From assembly GCA_964473485.1 (NCBI GenBank), contig CAYYPH010000006.1, positions 1 to 64,000 of the forward strand: a stretch of DNA of 64,000 nucleotides, read 5' to 3'. Numbering within the stretch: position 1 is the stretch's first letter; each line of letters opens with the position of its first letter. Source of the DNA: CAIVAT01 sp964473485 (GTDB lineage: Bacteria > Bacteroidota > Bacteroidia > Bacteroidales > FEN-979). A program made the position numbers and the translations under genes. The notes beneath the pieces were generated by a model. The model was not told where the DNA came from and made no database searches. It saw only the letters and a list, made by a program, of their open reading frames with translations. Of this stretch, positions 1 to 9,600 are shown piece after piece.

Positions 1-54
1 ATCAAGTACGGTTCTGTGAGAGGCTGGGGGTGAAACTCCCCCGGCCTACTCGAC
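1..54 (+). mobile_element. 3' end of a group II intron (part of domain V and domain VI)
   Basis: The first 54 bases match the end of a bacterial group II intron RNA. Bases 7-15 (GTACGGTTC) look like the 3' strand of domain V. Bases 21-48 form a domain VI hairpin with GGCTGGGGG pairing to CCCCCGGCC around a TGAAA loop. The A of the following CTACTCGAC lies 7 nt from the end, the position expected for the branch-point bulged A. The intron body and its reverse transcriptase would lie to the left, outside the window. The family assignment rests on pattern recognition; the truncation is only due to the window edge. Confidence 0.75.
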
Positions 55-291
55 GGACCGTGGGACGTGGACCGTGGGCCGTGGGACGTAGGACGTGGGC
101 TGGCGGGGAAGGGAGAAGGGGGAAGGGAGAATTCAAAATGCAAAATTCAAATGTCAAAGTTCAAAATCAGTGATTAGGGATTAGCGATTAGCGATTAGCG
201 AATAGGGAAAAACAGTCAATCATTCAATCATTCAATCAATCAGTTATTCACTCATTCACTTATTCACTCAATCACTCATTCCTTTCCCCCC
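55..291. repeat. Intergenic low-complexity repeat mosaic, copy A
   Basis: A series of distinct short-period tracts. 55-102: GGACCGTGGGACGTGG-type repeats. 105-129: GGGAAGGGAGAA purine tract. 130-170: AAATTCAAATGTCAAAGTTC-type A/T tract. 171-207: repeated GATTAGC. 216-291: CAATCATT and TTCACTCA repeats. The same module order appears on the opposite strand at 52346-52711. There is no coding potential, and the tract begins at the 3' end of the intron fragment. The rest of the gap, 292-507, shows only a weak promoter-like box and no gene. Confidence 0.8.
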
Positions 292-373
292 TCCCCTGTT
301 AATTTGTTGACAATTTAATGCGGGCCCGGGCAACTTTTCGCCGGAAACGGGTTCTCTTTGATTAAAAGTGTCG

Positions 374-381
374 TACCTTTA
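374..381 (+). promoter_or_regulatory. Weak -7-like box upstream of the first FISUMP gene
   Basis: TACCTTTA differs by one base from the Bacteroidota -7 consensus TAnnTTTG. If it is used, the first large gene has a leader of about 120 nt. No good -33 TTG is seen at the usual distance. Confidence 0.3.
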
Positions 382-507
382 CGGTCTCGATAGACTGATG
401 ATTTTGTTGGCAGGCCAGGATCCGAAAAAGGTTCACCGGAGGTGTTGAAGGGTAAAACACGGAGGATGTTTTGTGACGATGTTTACCCATCATGATATTT
501 AAAAGAA

Positions 508-3500
508 ATGAAGGTCACTGCTTCACCCGTCAAAAAAAACACCACTCTCAGAATCATCCTTCTCTTTCTGATGCTCATTGCATTATCGGGTGCGGTCGTT
601 AAGGCGCAATCACCCGCTGTGACCCCAACCCCTGTTCCTGCCGCTACCTGCAGTCATCAGCACAATCACCGGCATGACCCTGCTCACGGAGAAACCGACA
701 GCCAGACCCTGACGCAAACCACAACCTGCCCGAATTCCGATTTCTCACAGGGAACGTTCGCATACTGGAAAGGGGCTTATGGTACGTTCAACAATCCTTC
801 CCAGAATATCGGGTTCCAGTCGGTGCCTCCCAACGAACGCCACCTGATCATTCCGGGACCCGGAGCCAATGATCCATACGGATTTACCATTCCCAGTACC
901 GTTACTTTGACAACGGTTTTCCCCGGCGAGGCATATTCAGCGAGACTTGGCAATGATATCAGCGGTGCCCAGGCAGAACAATTGTCGTACGATATCACGA
1001 TCGGTCCTGACAACGATTTTTTTATTTACCGGTATGCCGTAGTTTTAAACGACAATGGTCATCAGCCTAATCAGCAACCCAGCTTTGAGATTGACATCAT
1101 CGACCAGGCAACCGGGCTGCAGTTCGATCCGGTTTGCGGATATTATTATGTTTACGCCCAGCCCAATCTACCCGACTGGCATACAAGTCCCATCCAAAAA
1201 TACAATGCACCAATCAGATGGAAAGACTGGACCACCGTAGGGCTGGCATTTGATGAGTCTGATTATGGCAGGGCGCTCACCATTGTTTTTACTACCAAGG
1301 ACTGCTCTCCCTCGGGTCATTTCGGGTATGCCTACATATCAGCCTTCTGTACTTCCCTCACAGTTACCTTTCAGGGTTGCGAAGGATCCAACCAGGTCAC
1401 CATGACCGGTCCGCCGGGCTTCGCAGATTACGAATGGACGGGGCCGTACTGCGGAACCTGCTCCCCGACTGTGGTAGGAACCACCCAATCAATCACCATT
1501 AACAATGCCAGCACCGGCGACGAATACCGGCTGAAGCTGATATCCTTCTACAATTATCCCAACTGCATCATCCAGAAGGTATCATCGACTGTTGCATTTA
1601 CCCATGTCTATCCGGGTTTCTATGCCAACATCAACTGCATTGCCAACCCGAGCACATTCATCGACACCTCGGTGATCAACCAGAATGCCACGGACGTGCG
1701 GATCTGGGATTTCGGTGATGGATCCCCGCCGTTGACCACCACATCGGCAACGGCCACTCATGTGTTCGCAACTGCCGGCACCTATACGGTAACGCTTACC
1801 CGATCAACCACCGACCCTTGCACGGCCACCTGTTCTTCAACGGTGACCGTTTCCAGCATTCCGCCGGTCGTTACAAATCCTACGATGAATAAAAGCATCT
1901 GTTCAGGCACCACTGTCAACATCCCGCTGGAATTTTCACAGCCATCAACAACGGGGACCTGGACCAGAACAGTCGTATCCGGCACCGCGACCATTACCAC
2001 CAACCCGCCTTCGCAGACCGGAAGCCTGATCAACGATCTTATCATAAACACAGGGACAACAACTGCCACTGTGGTTTATTCCATCATTCCGCACATCGGA
2101 GCCTGTTACGGGCCGGCAGCTACCTACACGGTCACGGTAACACCCGTCGCCCACCTCGCCAACGCAATCACTTCCAAGGCGATCTGTTCCCTTGAAAATG
2201 CCGGGATCATTCTGCAACCTGAGTTTTCCGGAGGGACTTTCTCATGGACTGCAACCGTGACTTCCGGGTCGGTAACCATTTCCAACCCCACCACGCCTCC
2301 GGGAACAACCATCAACGACCAACTCATCAACACCGGTGCGGGGAACGGGGTCGTTACCTACAACCTGTTGCCCTATTTCAACGGTTGTGCCGGTCAGCCG
2401 GCAACCTACTCTGTTACGGTATATCCTTTACCTGCGCCGGAAATAACCGGCGAGGCGTCGGTTTGTATCGGGGTCACAGGAAAGATTTACCTCACCCAAT
2501 CCGGAAAGCAGAACTACCAATGGACGATTCCTCCTGAGGCAACCGTAACAGCAGGAGGGACAAGCTCAAGCAATTCCGTTACACTGACCTGGAACAGCCT
2601 TGGCGATCACGCCATCACGGTGAATTTCACCGAACCTGCAACGATGTGCACGGCCGCACACGCAACCACCTTCACGATCACGGTAAATCCCCTGCCGGAA
2701 CCGGCATTGAGCGGGGAAAACACCGTTTGTCTTAATGCCCCGGGGAAAACCTACACAACACAACCCGGCAAAGTGAATTATTCCTGGACTGTACCCCCGC
2801 AGGCGACGGTGACCTCCGGAGGCACCCCGGCTGACCACCAGGTAACGGTTACCTGGAATACGGTCGGCACCCACCTGATTGCAGTGAATTATGCTGATCC
2901 CGGAACCTTCTGCACCGCTGTGTCACCAGCAACTTTCACTGTTACAGTCAACCCGCTGCCCACCGCAGTTGTGAGTGGTACCACGAACGTCTGCAAGGAT
3001 GCAACACCCCCGGAAATCACATTCACCGGGGGAAATTCGACGCCACCTTATATTTTTACCTACAATATCAACGGCGGGCCCGATATGACCGTTTCGACCA
3101 TCTCCGGCAATTCGGTCACAGTGGCAGTGCCAACCGGAACACCCGGCATTTTCAATTACAACCTGCTTGCAGTGCAGGACGCCTCCTCCACCACCTGTTC
3201 TCAAACCCAGTCGGGAACTGCCGTTGTCACGGTCAATCCGCTGCCGACCGCGACCATCTCAGGCACCACGGCGGTTTGCCGCGACGCTCCCCAGCCTTTG
3301 ATCACTTTCACCGGGGGGTCCTCAACACCACCCTATACCTTCACCTATAATATAAACGGCGGGCCTGATCAACAGGTAACGACCGTTTCGGGCAACAGCA
3401 CGACCATATCGGTTCCCACAGGGGTTGACGGTACTTACACCTACCATCTTACCGGGGTTCAGGACGGCAGTTCAACGGCCTGTTCACAGCCACAGACGGG

Positions 3501-6500
3501 CAGTGCCGTGATAACCGTCAACCCGCTGCCGACTGCAACCATTTCGGGAACAACCCAGGTCTGCCGGAACGGCATCCCGCCACTGGTAACCTTCACGGGA
3601 GCATCTGCGACACCTCCATACACCTTTACCTACAACATTAACGGAGGGCCTGACCAGGCCGTTACGACCACATCCGGCAACAGTGTTACGGTTGAAGCGC
3701 CCACCGGTGCCGACGGAGTGTTCAGCTATAACCTGGTAAGCGTGCAGGATGGCAGCATTACCCTGTGTTCACAGCTCCAGACCGGGAGCGCAGTGATCAC
3801 GGTGAATCCGCTGCCTACCGCGACCATTGCCGGTACGACGGCGGTTTGCCTGAACGCCCCCCAGCCACTGATCACCTTTACAGGTGCCTCGGCCATGCCC
3901 CCTTATACCTTTACCTACAACATAAACGGCGGACCCGATCTGCAGGTTACCACCACCTCGGGAAACAGCGCCACTGTGGCCGTCCCCACCAACGTAGCCG
4001 GCACCTTTACTTATAACCTGACAAGTGTCAGAGACGGAAGCCTTACCCAGTGTCTCCAGGCACAGACCGGCGAGGCGACGGTGACCGTAAACCCGTTACC
4101 AACCGCTACGGTTGCCGGAACCACGACGGTATGCAGGAATGCGCTCTCCCCGCTGATCATCTTCACCGGAGAATCAGCCACTCCCCCATATACCTTCACG
4201 TACAGGATCAATGGCGGCCCGGACCAGTTCGTCACCTCCACATCGGGAAACAGCGCCACTGTGGCTGTGCCAACCGATGTTGCAGGCACCTTTACCTATT
4301 CGCTGGTTGGCGTCAGGGATGGAAGCAGCACTTCCTGCTACCAGGGGCAAACCGGCAATGCGGTGGTAACGGTGAACCCGCTGCCCACCGCCGCTGTGAC
4401 CGGCACAACGGCCGTTTGCAAGGATTCGCCATCGCCCTTCATCACCTTCACCGGTGGATCTGCCACTCCTCCCTACACCTTTACCTACAACATCAACGGC
4501 GGGCCTGACCTGCAGGTGACCACGGTAACCGGAAATTCGGTCACGGTCAGCGTGCCGACCAATATCCCGGGCATCTATACCTACAATCTCCTCGGCGTGA
4601 GGGATGCAAGCAGTGTTACCTGCTCACAGGCCCAGACCGGTGCCGCAACCGTCACAGTGCATGCCCTGCCGGTGCCGACGATCACCGGCCCAGGTGCCAA
4701 CTGCCTGAATACCACGAATTCTTACCAGACTGAAAACGGCAACGGGATCACCGGATATACCTGGAACCTGCTTTCGGGAGGCACCATCATTAACCAGAAC
4801 ACCTTTGAACCAACGGTGACCTGGAATGCCATCGGGATTCACATTATCACCGTGAATTACATCGATGCCAACGGGTGCACCGCGGCAAGTCCGACACAGA
4901 AACAGGTCACCATCAACACCCTGCCCGTTCCGACCATCACCGGTGCCAATGCACTGTGTACCGGGGATACGCGAACATACAACACCGAAACGGGCGCCGT
5001 GTCGTATTCCTGGACCTACCCGGCATCGGGCATCACCCTCCTGGCTGGAGGCAGCACTTCCGACGACTTTATCACCATTCGCTGGGATACCCCCTCAACC
5101 TATAACATCACCGTGAACTACGTGATCGGAACCGGTTGTACTGCGCCATCGCCCACGCCATTTACCATCACGGTAAACCCGCCGCCAAACCCGGCGATCA
5201 CGGGCCCTAACCCGGTCTGCGGCCTGCTGCCCCAGGTATATGCTGTTAGTCCCGTCGTTGCCGGGCACCAGTATTTGTGGAGCGTGACCGGCGGCACCAT
5301 CCAGTCCGGAATGAATGCCAGCCAGGTAAACATCCTTTGGGGCAATACCCTTCCTGCCGAAATCAACCTGACGGAGACCATCGTCTATCCCGGAGTTTCA
5401 TGTTCAGCACAGGCTCCCGTATTCCAGGTCACGCTCAACCCCTGGCCCGTTGCGGCAGGCGCTATCACCGGGCTGAATTCAGTGTGCAGAGATTGGACCA
5501 ATGTGATCTACCAGGTTGAACCCGTTCTCAATTCGACCTCCTACTTGTGGAATTATTCCGGAACGGGTGCATCTGTCGTCAATAACGGGAATTCAATATC
5601 GGTCAGTTTCTCTCCCACCGCCACAAGCGGTTTCTTTACGGTGGCCGGTGTGAACAACTGCGGTACGGGCCCGGTGTCGCCTTCTTTACAGGTCGATGTT
5701 CATGCGCCACTCACCCTGTCGTTCACACCCTGCTTCGACCTGGTGACAACACCTGATGCAAAAAAATTCATGCTCCGCGGAGGGCGGCCTTACCTTGCAG
5801 GACAAGGCGAATACTCAGGAAACCGGGTGTCGTACAATCCCGTCACCGGCAACTATGAATTCGACCCGTCGGGTGCTCCTGCAGGCACTTACCCGATCAG
5901 TTACCGGTATACAAATACGTATGGATGTGAAGCCCAGGCGCCACCGGCAAACATCAGCGTCGTAAACAATGCCTTCAGCTGCGGAGGAATGCTTACCGAT
6001 GTGAGGGACGGCAAGGAATACCGGACCGCCCTGATCTCGGGCAGATGCTGGATGACCGACAATCTTAATTACGGCACCATCGTGAGCACGCCCGGGCCGC
6101 CCCAGACCGACAATTGTGTTCCTGAAAAATATTGTACTCCCGATGATGCGAATTGCACAAAATACGGCGGATTGTACCAATGGGATGAAGCCATGAATTA
6201 CACTACACTGCCAGGAGGCAAAGGGATTTGCCCGCCCGGATGGCACATTCCGACCGAAAGCGAGTGGCAGCAGATGATCGATAACCTGATTGCCGGGGTG
6301 GGCGCACCGGAAGCCAACGCACTGGCCGGATCCACGCTGAAAGATCCGTTGCCTGCATCAGGATTTAAAGCTTTGCTTGGAGGACTGTATTTTCTGAACA
6401 ATACCTGGGCATACGGATCTGGACCCTTTACATCCACTCAATACTGGACCTCGACACCCATCGGTGCCGATCATGCGCTTTCACGCGGGCTGAACGTTTA

Positions 6501-6570
6501 TAATCCAAGCATTTCCCGGTATGAAAGAAGTCGGGCCAACACCTTTTCAGTCAGGTGTCTCAGGGATTAG
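508..6570 (+). CDS. Giant secreted multi-module surface protein with C-terminal FISUMP domain
   Basis: A 2,020-residue protein with a signal peptide ending near residue 34 (VVKAQ). A short His-rich stretch follows (five His between residues 50 and 60). Residues about 70-290 look like a lectin/MAM-like jellyroll. A PKD domain (WDFGDGSPP) lies near residue 400, followed by Ig/PKD-like modules. Residues 815-1384 are six tandem modules of exactly 95 residues. More PKD-like modules lead to a C-terminal cassette from about residue 1741, with a FISUMP domain from about 1824 to the end (GRCWMTDNLNYG, CPPGWHIPTESEW). No T9SS sorting domain is recognisable at the C-terminus. A role in adhesion or in a surface layer is inferred. 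It is the first of three tandem paralogs sharing this C-terminus. The ATG at 508 begins a good signal peptide. Confidence 0.85.
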   Translation: MKVTASPVKKNTTLRIILLFLMLIALSGAVVKAQSPAVTPTPVPAATCSHQHNHRHDPAHGETDSQTLTQTTTCPNSDFSQGTFAYWKGAYGTFNNPSQNIGFQSVPPNERHLIIPGPGANDPYGFTIPSTVTLTTVFPGEAYSARLGNDISGAQAEQLSYDITIGPDNDFFIYRYAVVLNDNGHQPNQQPSFEIDIIDQATGLQFDPVCGYYYVYAQPNLPDWHTSPIQKYNAPIRWKDWTTVGLAFDESDYGRALTIVFTTKDCSPSGHFGYAYISAFCTSLTVTFQGCEGSNQVTMTGPPGFADYEWTGPYCGTCSPTVVGTTQSITINNASTGDEYRLKLISFYNYPNCIIQKVSSTVAFTHVYPGFYANINCIANPSTFIDTSVINQNATDVRIWDFGDGSPPLTTTSATATHVFATAGTYTVTLTRSTTDPCTATCSSTVTVSSIPPVVTNPTMNKSICSGTTVNIPLEFSQPSTTGTWTRTVVSGTATITTNPPSQTGSLINDLIINTGTTTATVVYSIIPHIGACYGPAATYTVTVTPVAHLANAITSKAICSLENAGIILQPEFSGGTFSWTATVTSGSVTISNPTTPPGTTINDQLINTGAGNGVVTYNLLPYFNGCAGQPATYSVTVYPLPAPEITGEASVCIGVTGKIYLTQSGKQNYQWTIPPEATVTAGGTSSSNSVTLTWNSLGDHAITVNFTEPATMCTAAHATTFTITVNPLPEPALSGENTVCLNAPGKTYTTQPGKVNYSWTVPPQATVTSGGTPADHQVTVTWNTVGTHLIAVNYADPGTFCTAVSPATFTVTVNPLPTAVVSGTTNVCKDATPPEITFTGGNSTPPYIFTYNINGGPDMTVSTISGNSVTVAVPTGTPGIFNYNLLAVQDASSTTCSQTQSGTAVVTVNPLPTATISGTTAVCRDAPQPLITFTGGSSTPPYTFTYNINGGPDQQVTTVSGNSTTISVPTGVDGTYTYHLTGVQDGSSTACSQPQTGSAVITVNPLPTATISGTTQVCRNGIPPLVTFTGASATPPYTFTYNINGGPDQAVTTTSGNSVTVEAPTGADGVFSYNLVSVQDGSITLCSQLQTGSAVITVNPLPTATIAGTTAVCLNAPQPLITFTGASAMPPYTFTYNINGGPDLQVTTTSGNSATVAVPTNVAGTFTYNLTSVRDGSLTQCLQAQTGEATVTVNPLPTATVAGTTTVCRNALSPLIIFTGESATPPYTFTYRINGGPDQFVTSTSGNSATVAVPTDVAGTFTYSLVGVRDGSSTSCYQGQTGNAVVTVNPLPTAAVTGTTAVCKDSPSPFITFTGGSATPPYTFTYNINGGPDLQVTTVTGNSVTVSVPTNIPGIYTYNLLGVRDASSVTCSQAQTGAATVTVHALPVPTITGPGANCLNTTNSYQTENGNGITGYTWNLLSGGTIINQNTFEPTVTWNAIGIHIITVNYIDANGCTAASPTQKQVTINTLPVPTITGANALCTGDTRTYNTETGAVSYSWTYPASGITLLAGGSTSDDFITIRWDTPSTYNITVNYVIGTGCTAPSPTPFTITVNPPPNPAITGPNPVCGLLPQVYAVSPVVAGHQYLWSVTGGTIQSGMNASQVNILWGNTLPAEINLTETIVYPGVSCSAQAPVFQVTLNPWPVAAGAITGLNSVCRDWTNVIYQVEPVLNSTSYLWNYSGTGASVVNNGNSISVSFSPTATSGFFTVAGVNNCGTGPVSPSLQVDVHAPLTLSFTPCFDLVTTPDAKKFMLRGGRPYLAGQGEYSGNRVSYNPVTGNYEFDPSGAPAGTYPISYRYTNTYGCEAQAPPANISVVNNAFSCGGMLTDVRDGKEYRTALISGRCWMTDNLNYGTIVSTPGPPQTDNCVPEKYCTPDDANCTKYGGLYQWDEAMNYTTLPGGKGICPPGWHIPTESEWQQMIDNLIAGVGAPEANALAGSTLKDPLPASGFKALLGGLYFLNNTWAYGSGPFTSTQYWTSTPIGADHALSRGLNVYNPSISRYERSRANTFSVRCLRD
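2950..4659 (+). repeat. Six in-frame tandem repeats of exactly 285 nt
   Basis: Units begin at 2950, 3235, 3520, 3805, 4090 and 4375 with no insertion or deletion, giving six 95-residue Ig/PKD-like modules. Each starts near NPLPTA, contains TPPYTFTYNINGGPD or a close variant, and ends near a TVTV strand. Nucleotide identity between units is high but incomplete, which fits duplication followed by divergence with length preserved. Confidence 0.9.
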
Positions 6571-6593
6571 CCTGCTCCCTTGTCTTTTTTTCG

Positions 6594-6601
6594 TAAATTT
6601 G
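6594..6601 (+). promoter_or_regulatory. -7 promoter box (TAAATTTG) for the second FISUMP gene
   Basis: TAAATTTG matches TAnnTTTG and lies in the 115-nt gap between the first and second giant genes, 85 nt upstream of the ATG at 6686. The second gene could therefore be transcribed independently. No clear -33 TTG was seen. Confidence 0.4.
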
Positions 6602-6685
6602 TAACCGCGCAGGCAACCAACTGTCTTTAATTGTGGTCAATAATTAGATTGACATGATTTTACGGCGGATTCTCTATTGATATTC

Positions 6686-9600
6686 ATGTATCGTTATTTA
6701 ATTATATTTTTTCTGTTGCTGTTGATTGGGCTTGCCGGCAGATTGCCTGCACAAAATTCAACCTGCATCAATTCCGAGGTCTTTTGCGGGAGCAATGTGT
6801 ATACCTACCCGGCCACCGTTGGCGCCGGAAATGCCGAACCCGGACCCGATTATGGGTGCCTTGCAACAACTCCCAATCCCGCCTGGTTTTACATGCAGAT
6901 TCTTGACCCCGGACTAATCGAGATATTGATTACCAACCACAAACAAGACCCTCCTCCTCCACCTGCTCCGCAGGACAACGACATCGATTACATATGCTGG
7001 GGCCCCTTCACTTCACCGACCGGCGCTTGTGTTGCCGGCCTTACCGCCGATAAGATCGTTTCATGCAGCTATTCCGGTGCCCATGTCGAAACCTGCACCA
7101 TACCAAACGCCCAGACCGGAGAATTTTATATCCTGCTCATTACTAATTATCAAAACACCCCCACCGACATCACCTTCAGCCAGTCGAACTTCGGGGAACC
7201 CGGAGCCGGCAGTACCAACTGCAACATTGTCATAGAGTGCTCAATCCTTTCTCTGCTCCCGATACCTTCAGCCTGTGACCCTGTATCCGCAACCTTTTCC
7301 GTATCCGGAACCATTGAGTTCACCAATCCGCCAACAACAGGAACCTTGAACATCAAAGACAACACCGCCGTACCGCCTGTCCAGGTCGTGATAAACCCAC
7401 CCTTCAGCAGCCCCATGCCCTATACTGTTCCCGGCATACCCTGCGACGGCCTTGTGCACAGCCTCGGCGCATTCTTTACGGAATCGGGAAATCCCTGTGA
7501 ATTCAACACAACCTTCCAGGCACCCGTCGCACCCTGTCCCTCAGGCATCATCAGCGGGGGAGGAATCCTATGCAACGACGGCACCTCTACAACCACCGTT
7601 TCCGTTTCCATAAGCGGAGCTCCGGGACCCTACAATTTCACGTACGCCATCAACGGGATCAATCAGCCACCCATCACCAATTACGCTGGTCCGAATCCCT
7701 ATACATTTAGCACGAATACTCCTGGAATTTACACCCTTGTCTCCATGGGCAATTCCACCTGCAACGGGGCGGTCTCCGGATCGGCCGTGGTGACCCTTGT
7801 CGAATTCCCGGCTCCCCCGGTCGCGGTCAATCCACCGTTTTACTCCTGCGGACCAGGCAATGTGATACTCGAAGTAGTAGGTGTGCCAGGGGTGGAAGTG
7901 AAGTGGTACGCCACCCCCGCCGGGGGGAGTCCGCAATACACCGGCAACATGATCACAACGGGATTTCTCAGTGCCACCACCGTGTTTTATGCAGAGGCCG
8001 TGAGCGCCATAGGGCAATGTGCCACCGCCACCAGGACGGCTATAACCGCCGAGATCCGGCAGATTCCTTCCGTCACGAATACCATTACGACACAGGAGAT
8101 TTGTTCGGGACAAAATGCCTCCATCCTTTTTACCTCGGATCCGGCCGGCGCAGACTTTACCTGGACCGCCGCTGATACGCCTCCTGGTTCCATCACCGGA
8201 TTTTCCCCCGCCGGTTCCTCCCCGGTCATCAATGAGATGTTGCAGACCACAGGTCCTGTGCAGGGTTCAGTGATCTATACGGTCACTCCGCATCTTAACC
8301 AATGCCAGGGATTTGCCGTGCCTTTTACGATGATGGTCTATCCATTGCCGGTTCCGGCTATCGCAGGTCCAACCTCCCTGTGCGTCAATAGTGCAGGGAA
8401 TTTCACAACCTCACCAGGGATGGCGACTTACCAGTGGACCTTGTCGCCCGGTGGAGCGATTATTGCAGGCGGCGGCACAGCAGCCGTCACCGCCGTATGG
8501 TCTTTAACCGGAAACCAAGGCATACAACTCACCTGCACCGATATCCATGGCTGCATCCCGGCCAACCCTTCCATCCACCCTGTAACCATCCATCCGCGAC
8601 CGGCAGTGACCATCGATGGTAATTCTGCCGTTTGTATCCAGAATACCGGCCAATACACTACCCAGGCCGGCATGAGCAATTATACCTGGGGGGTGTCATC
8701 AGGGGGAACGATTTCGACCGGGGCTGGCACCGGGACTATCGACGTTACCTGGACCGGAACCGGCACTCATACTGTCACTGTAAACTATACCGACCCGAAT
8801 TCCTGCCAGGCGCCCGAAGCTGCCTCGTTCACGGTTACGGTCAATCCCCGCCCCGTCCCGGTTATCACTGGAAACCCAACAGTCTGTGCCTCATCCACCG
8901 TAACCTACACCACAGCCGGAGGGATGAATGACTATCAGTGGACGGTATCTTCAGGCGGAACCATTGTTTCGGGCAGCGGAACCGATCAGGTTACGGTAAC
9001 CTGGAATGATCCCGGCAACCAATCGGTAAGCCTTGTCTACACCGATCAGGCAGGCTGCATCGCAAATACACCAACCATCTTCGCGGTGACCGTCAACCCA
9101 AGACCGGTGCCCGCCATCACCGGGCCCGGGGCGGTTTGCATCAACACTTCTTCCACCCATACTACAGCGCCTGGCAAAACGAATTACCTCTGGGCGGTTG
9201 GTTCAGGCGGAACGATCGTCAGCGGGTCAGGCACAAACCAGATCATCATTCACTGGACCGCTCTTGGAACCCACCAAGTTACGGTTGACTTCACCGACGA
9301 AAACGGATGTAACGCACTGACGCCAACGGTCTTTTCAGTCGTGGTAAATCCAAGACCTGTCCCTGCCATCATCGGGCCGGCCATGATGTGCCTGAACACA
9401 AGCGGCAACTATGTCACCGAACCGGGAATGACCGGATACACGTGGAGCGTGACGCCCGGCGGATCGATCACTTCCGGCTCCGGGACCCGCGAGGTAAACG
9501 TACTCTGGACCGCCACCGGCAGCCAGTCGCTCTCCGTGTTCTATACCGATGGCAATGGCTGTACTTCCTCCGCTCCTGTTGTCTACCTGGTTACAGTGGC

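Noticed and set aside
2950..4659. Possible CRISPR array from regular repeats
   Set aside because: Units are 285 nt, in frame and coding, with no short repeat/unique spacer structure.
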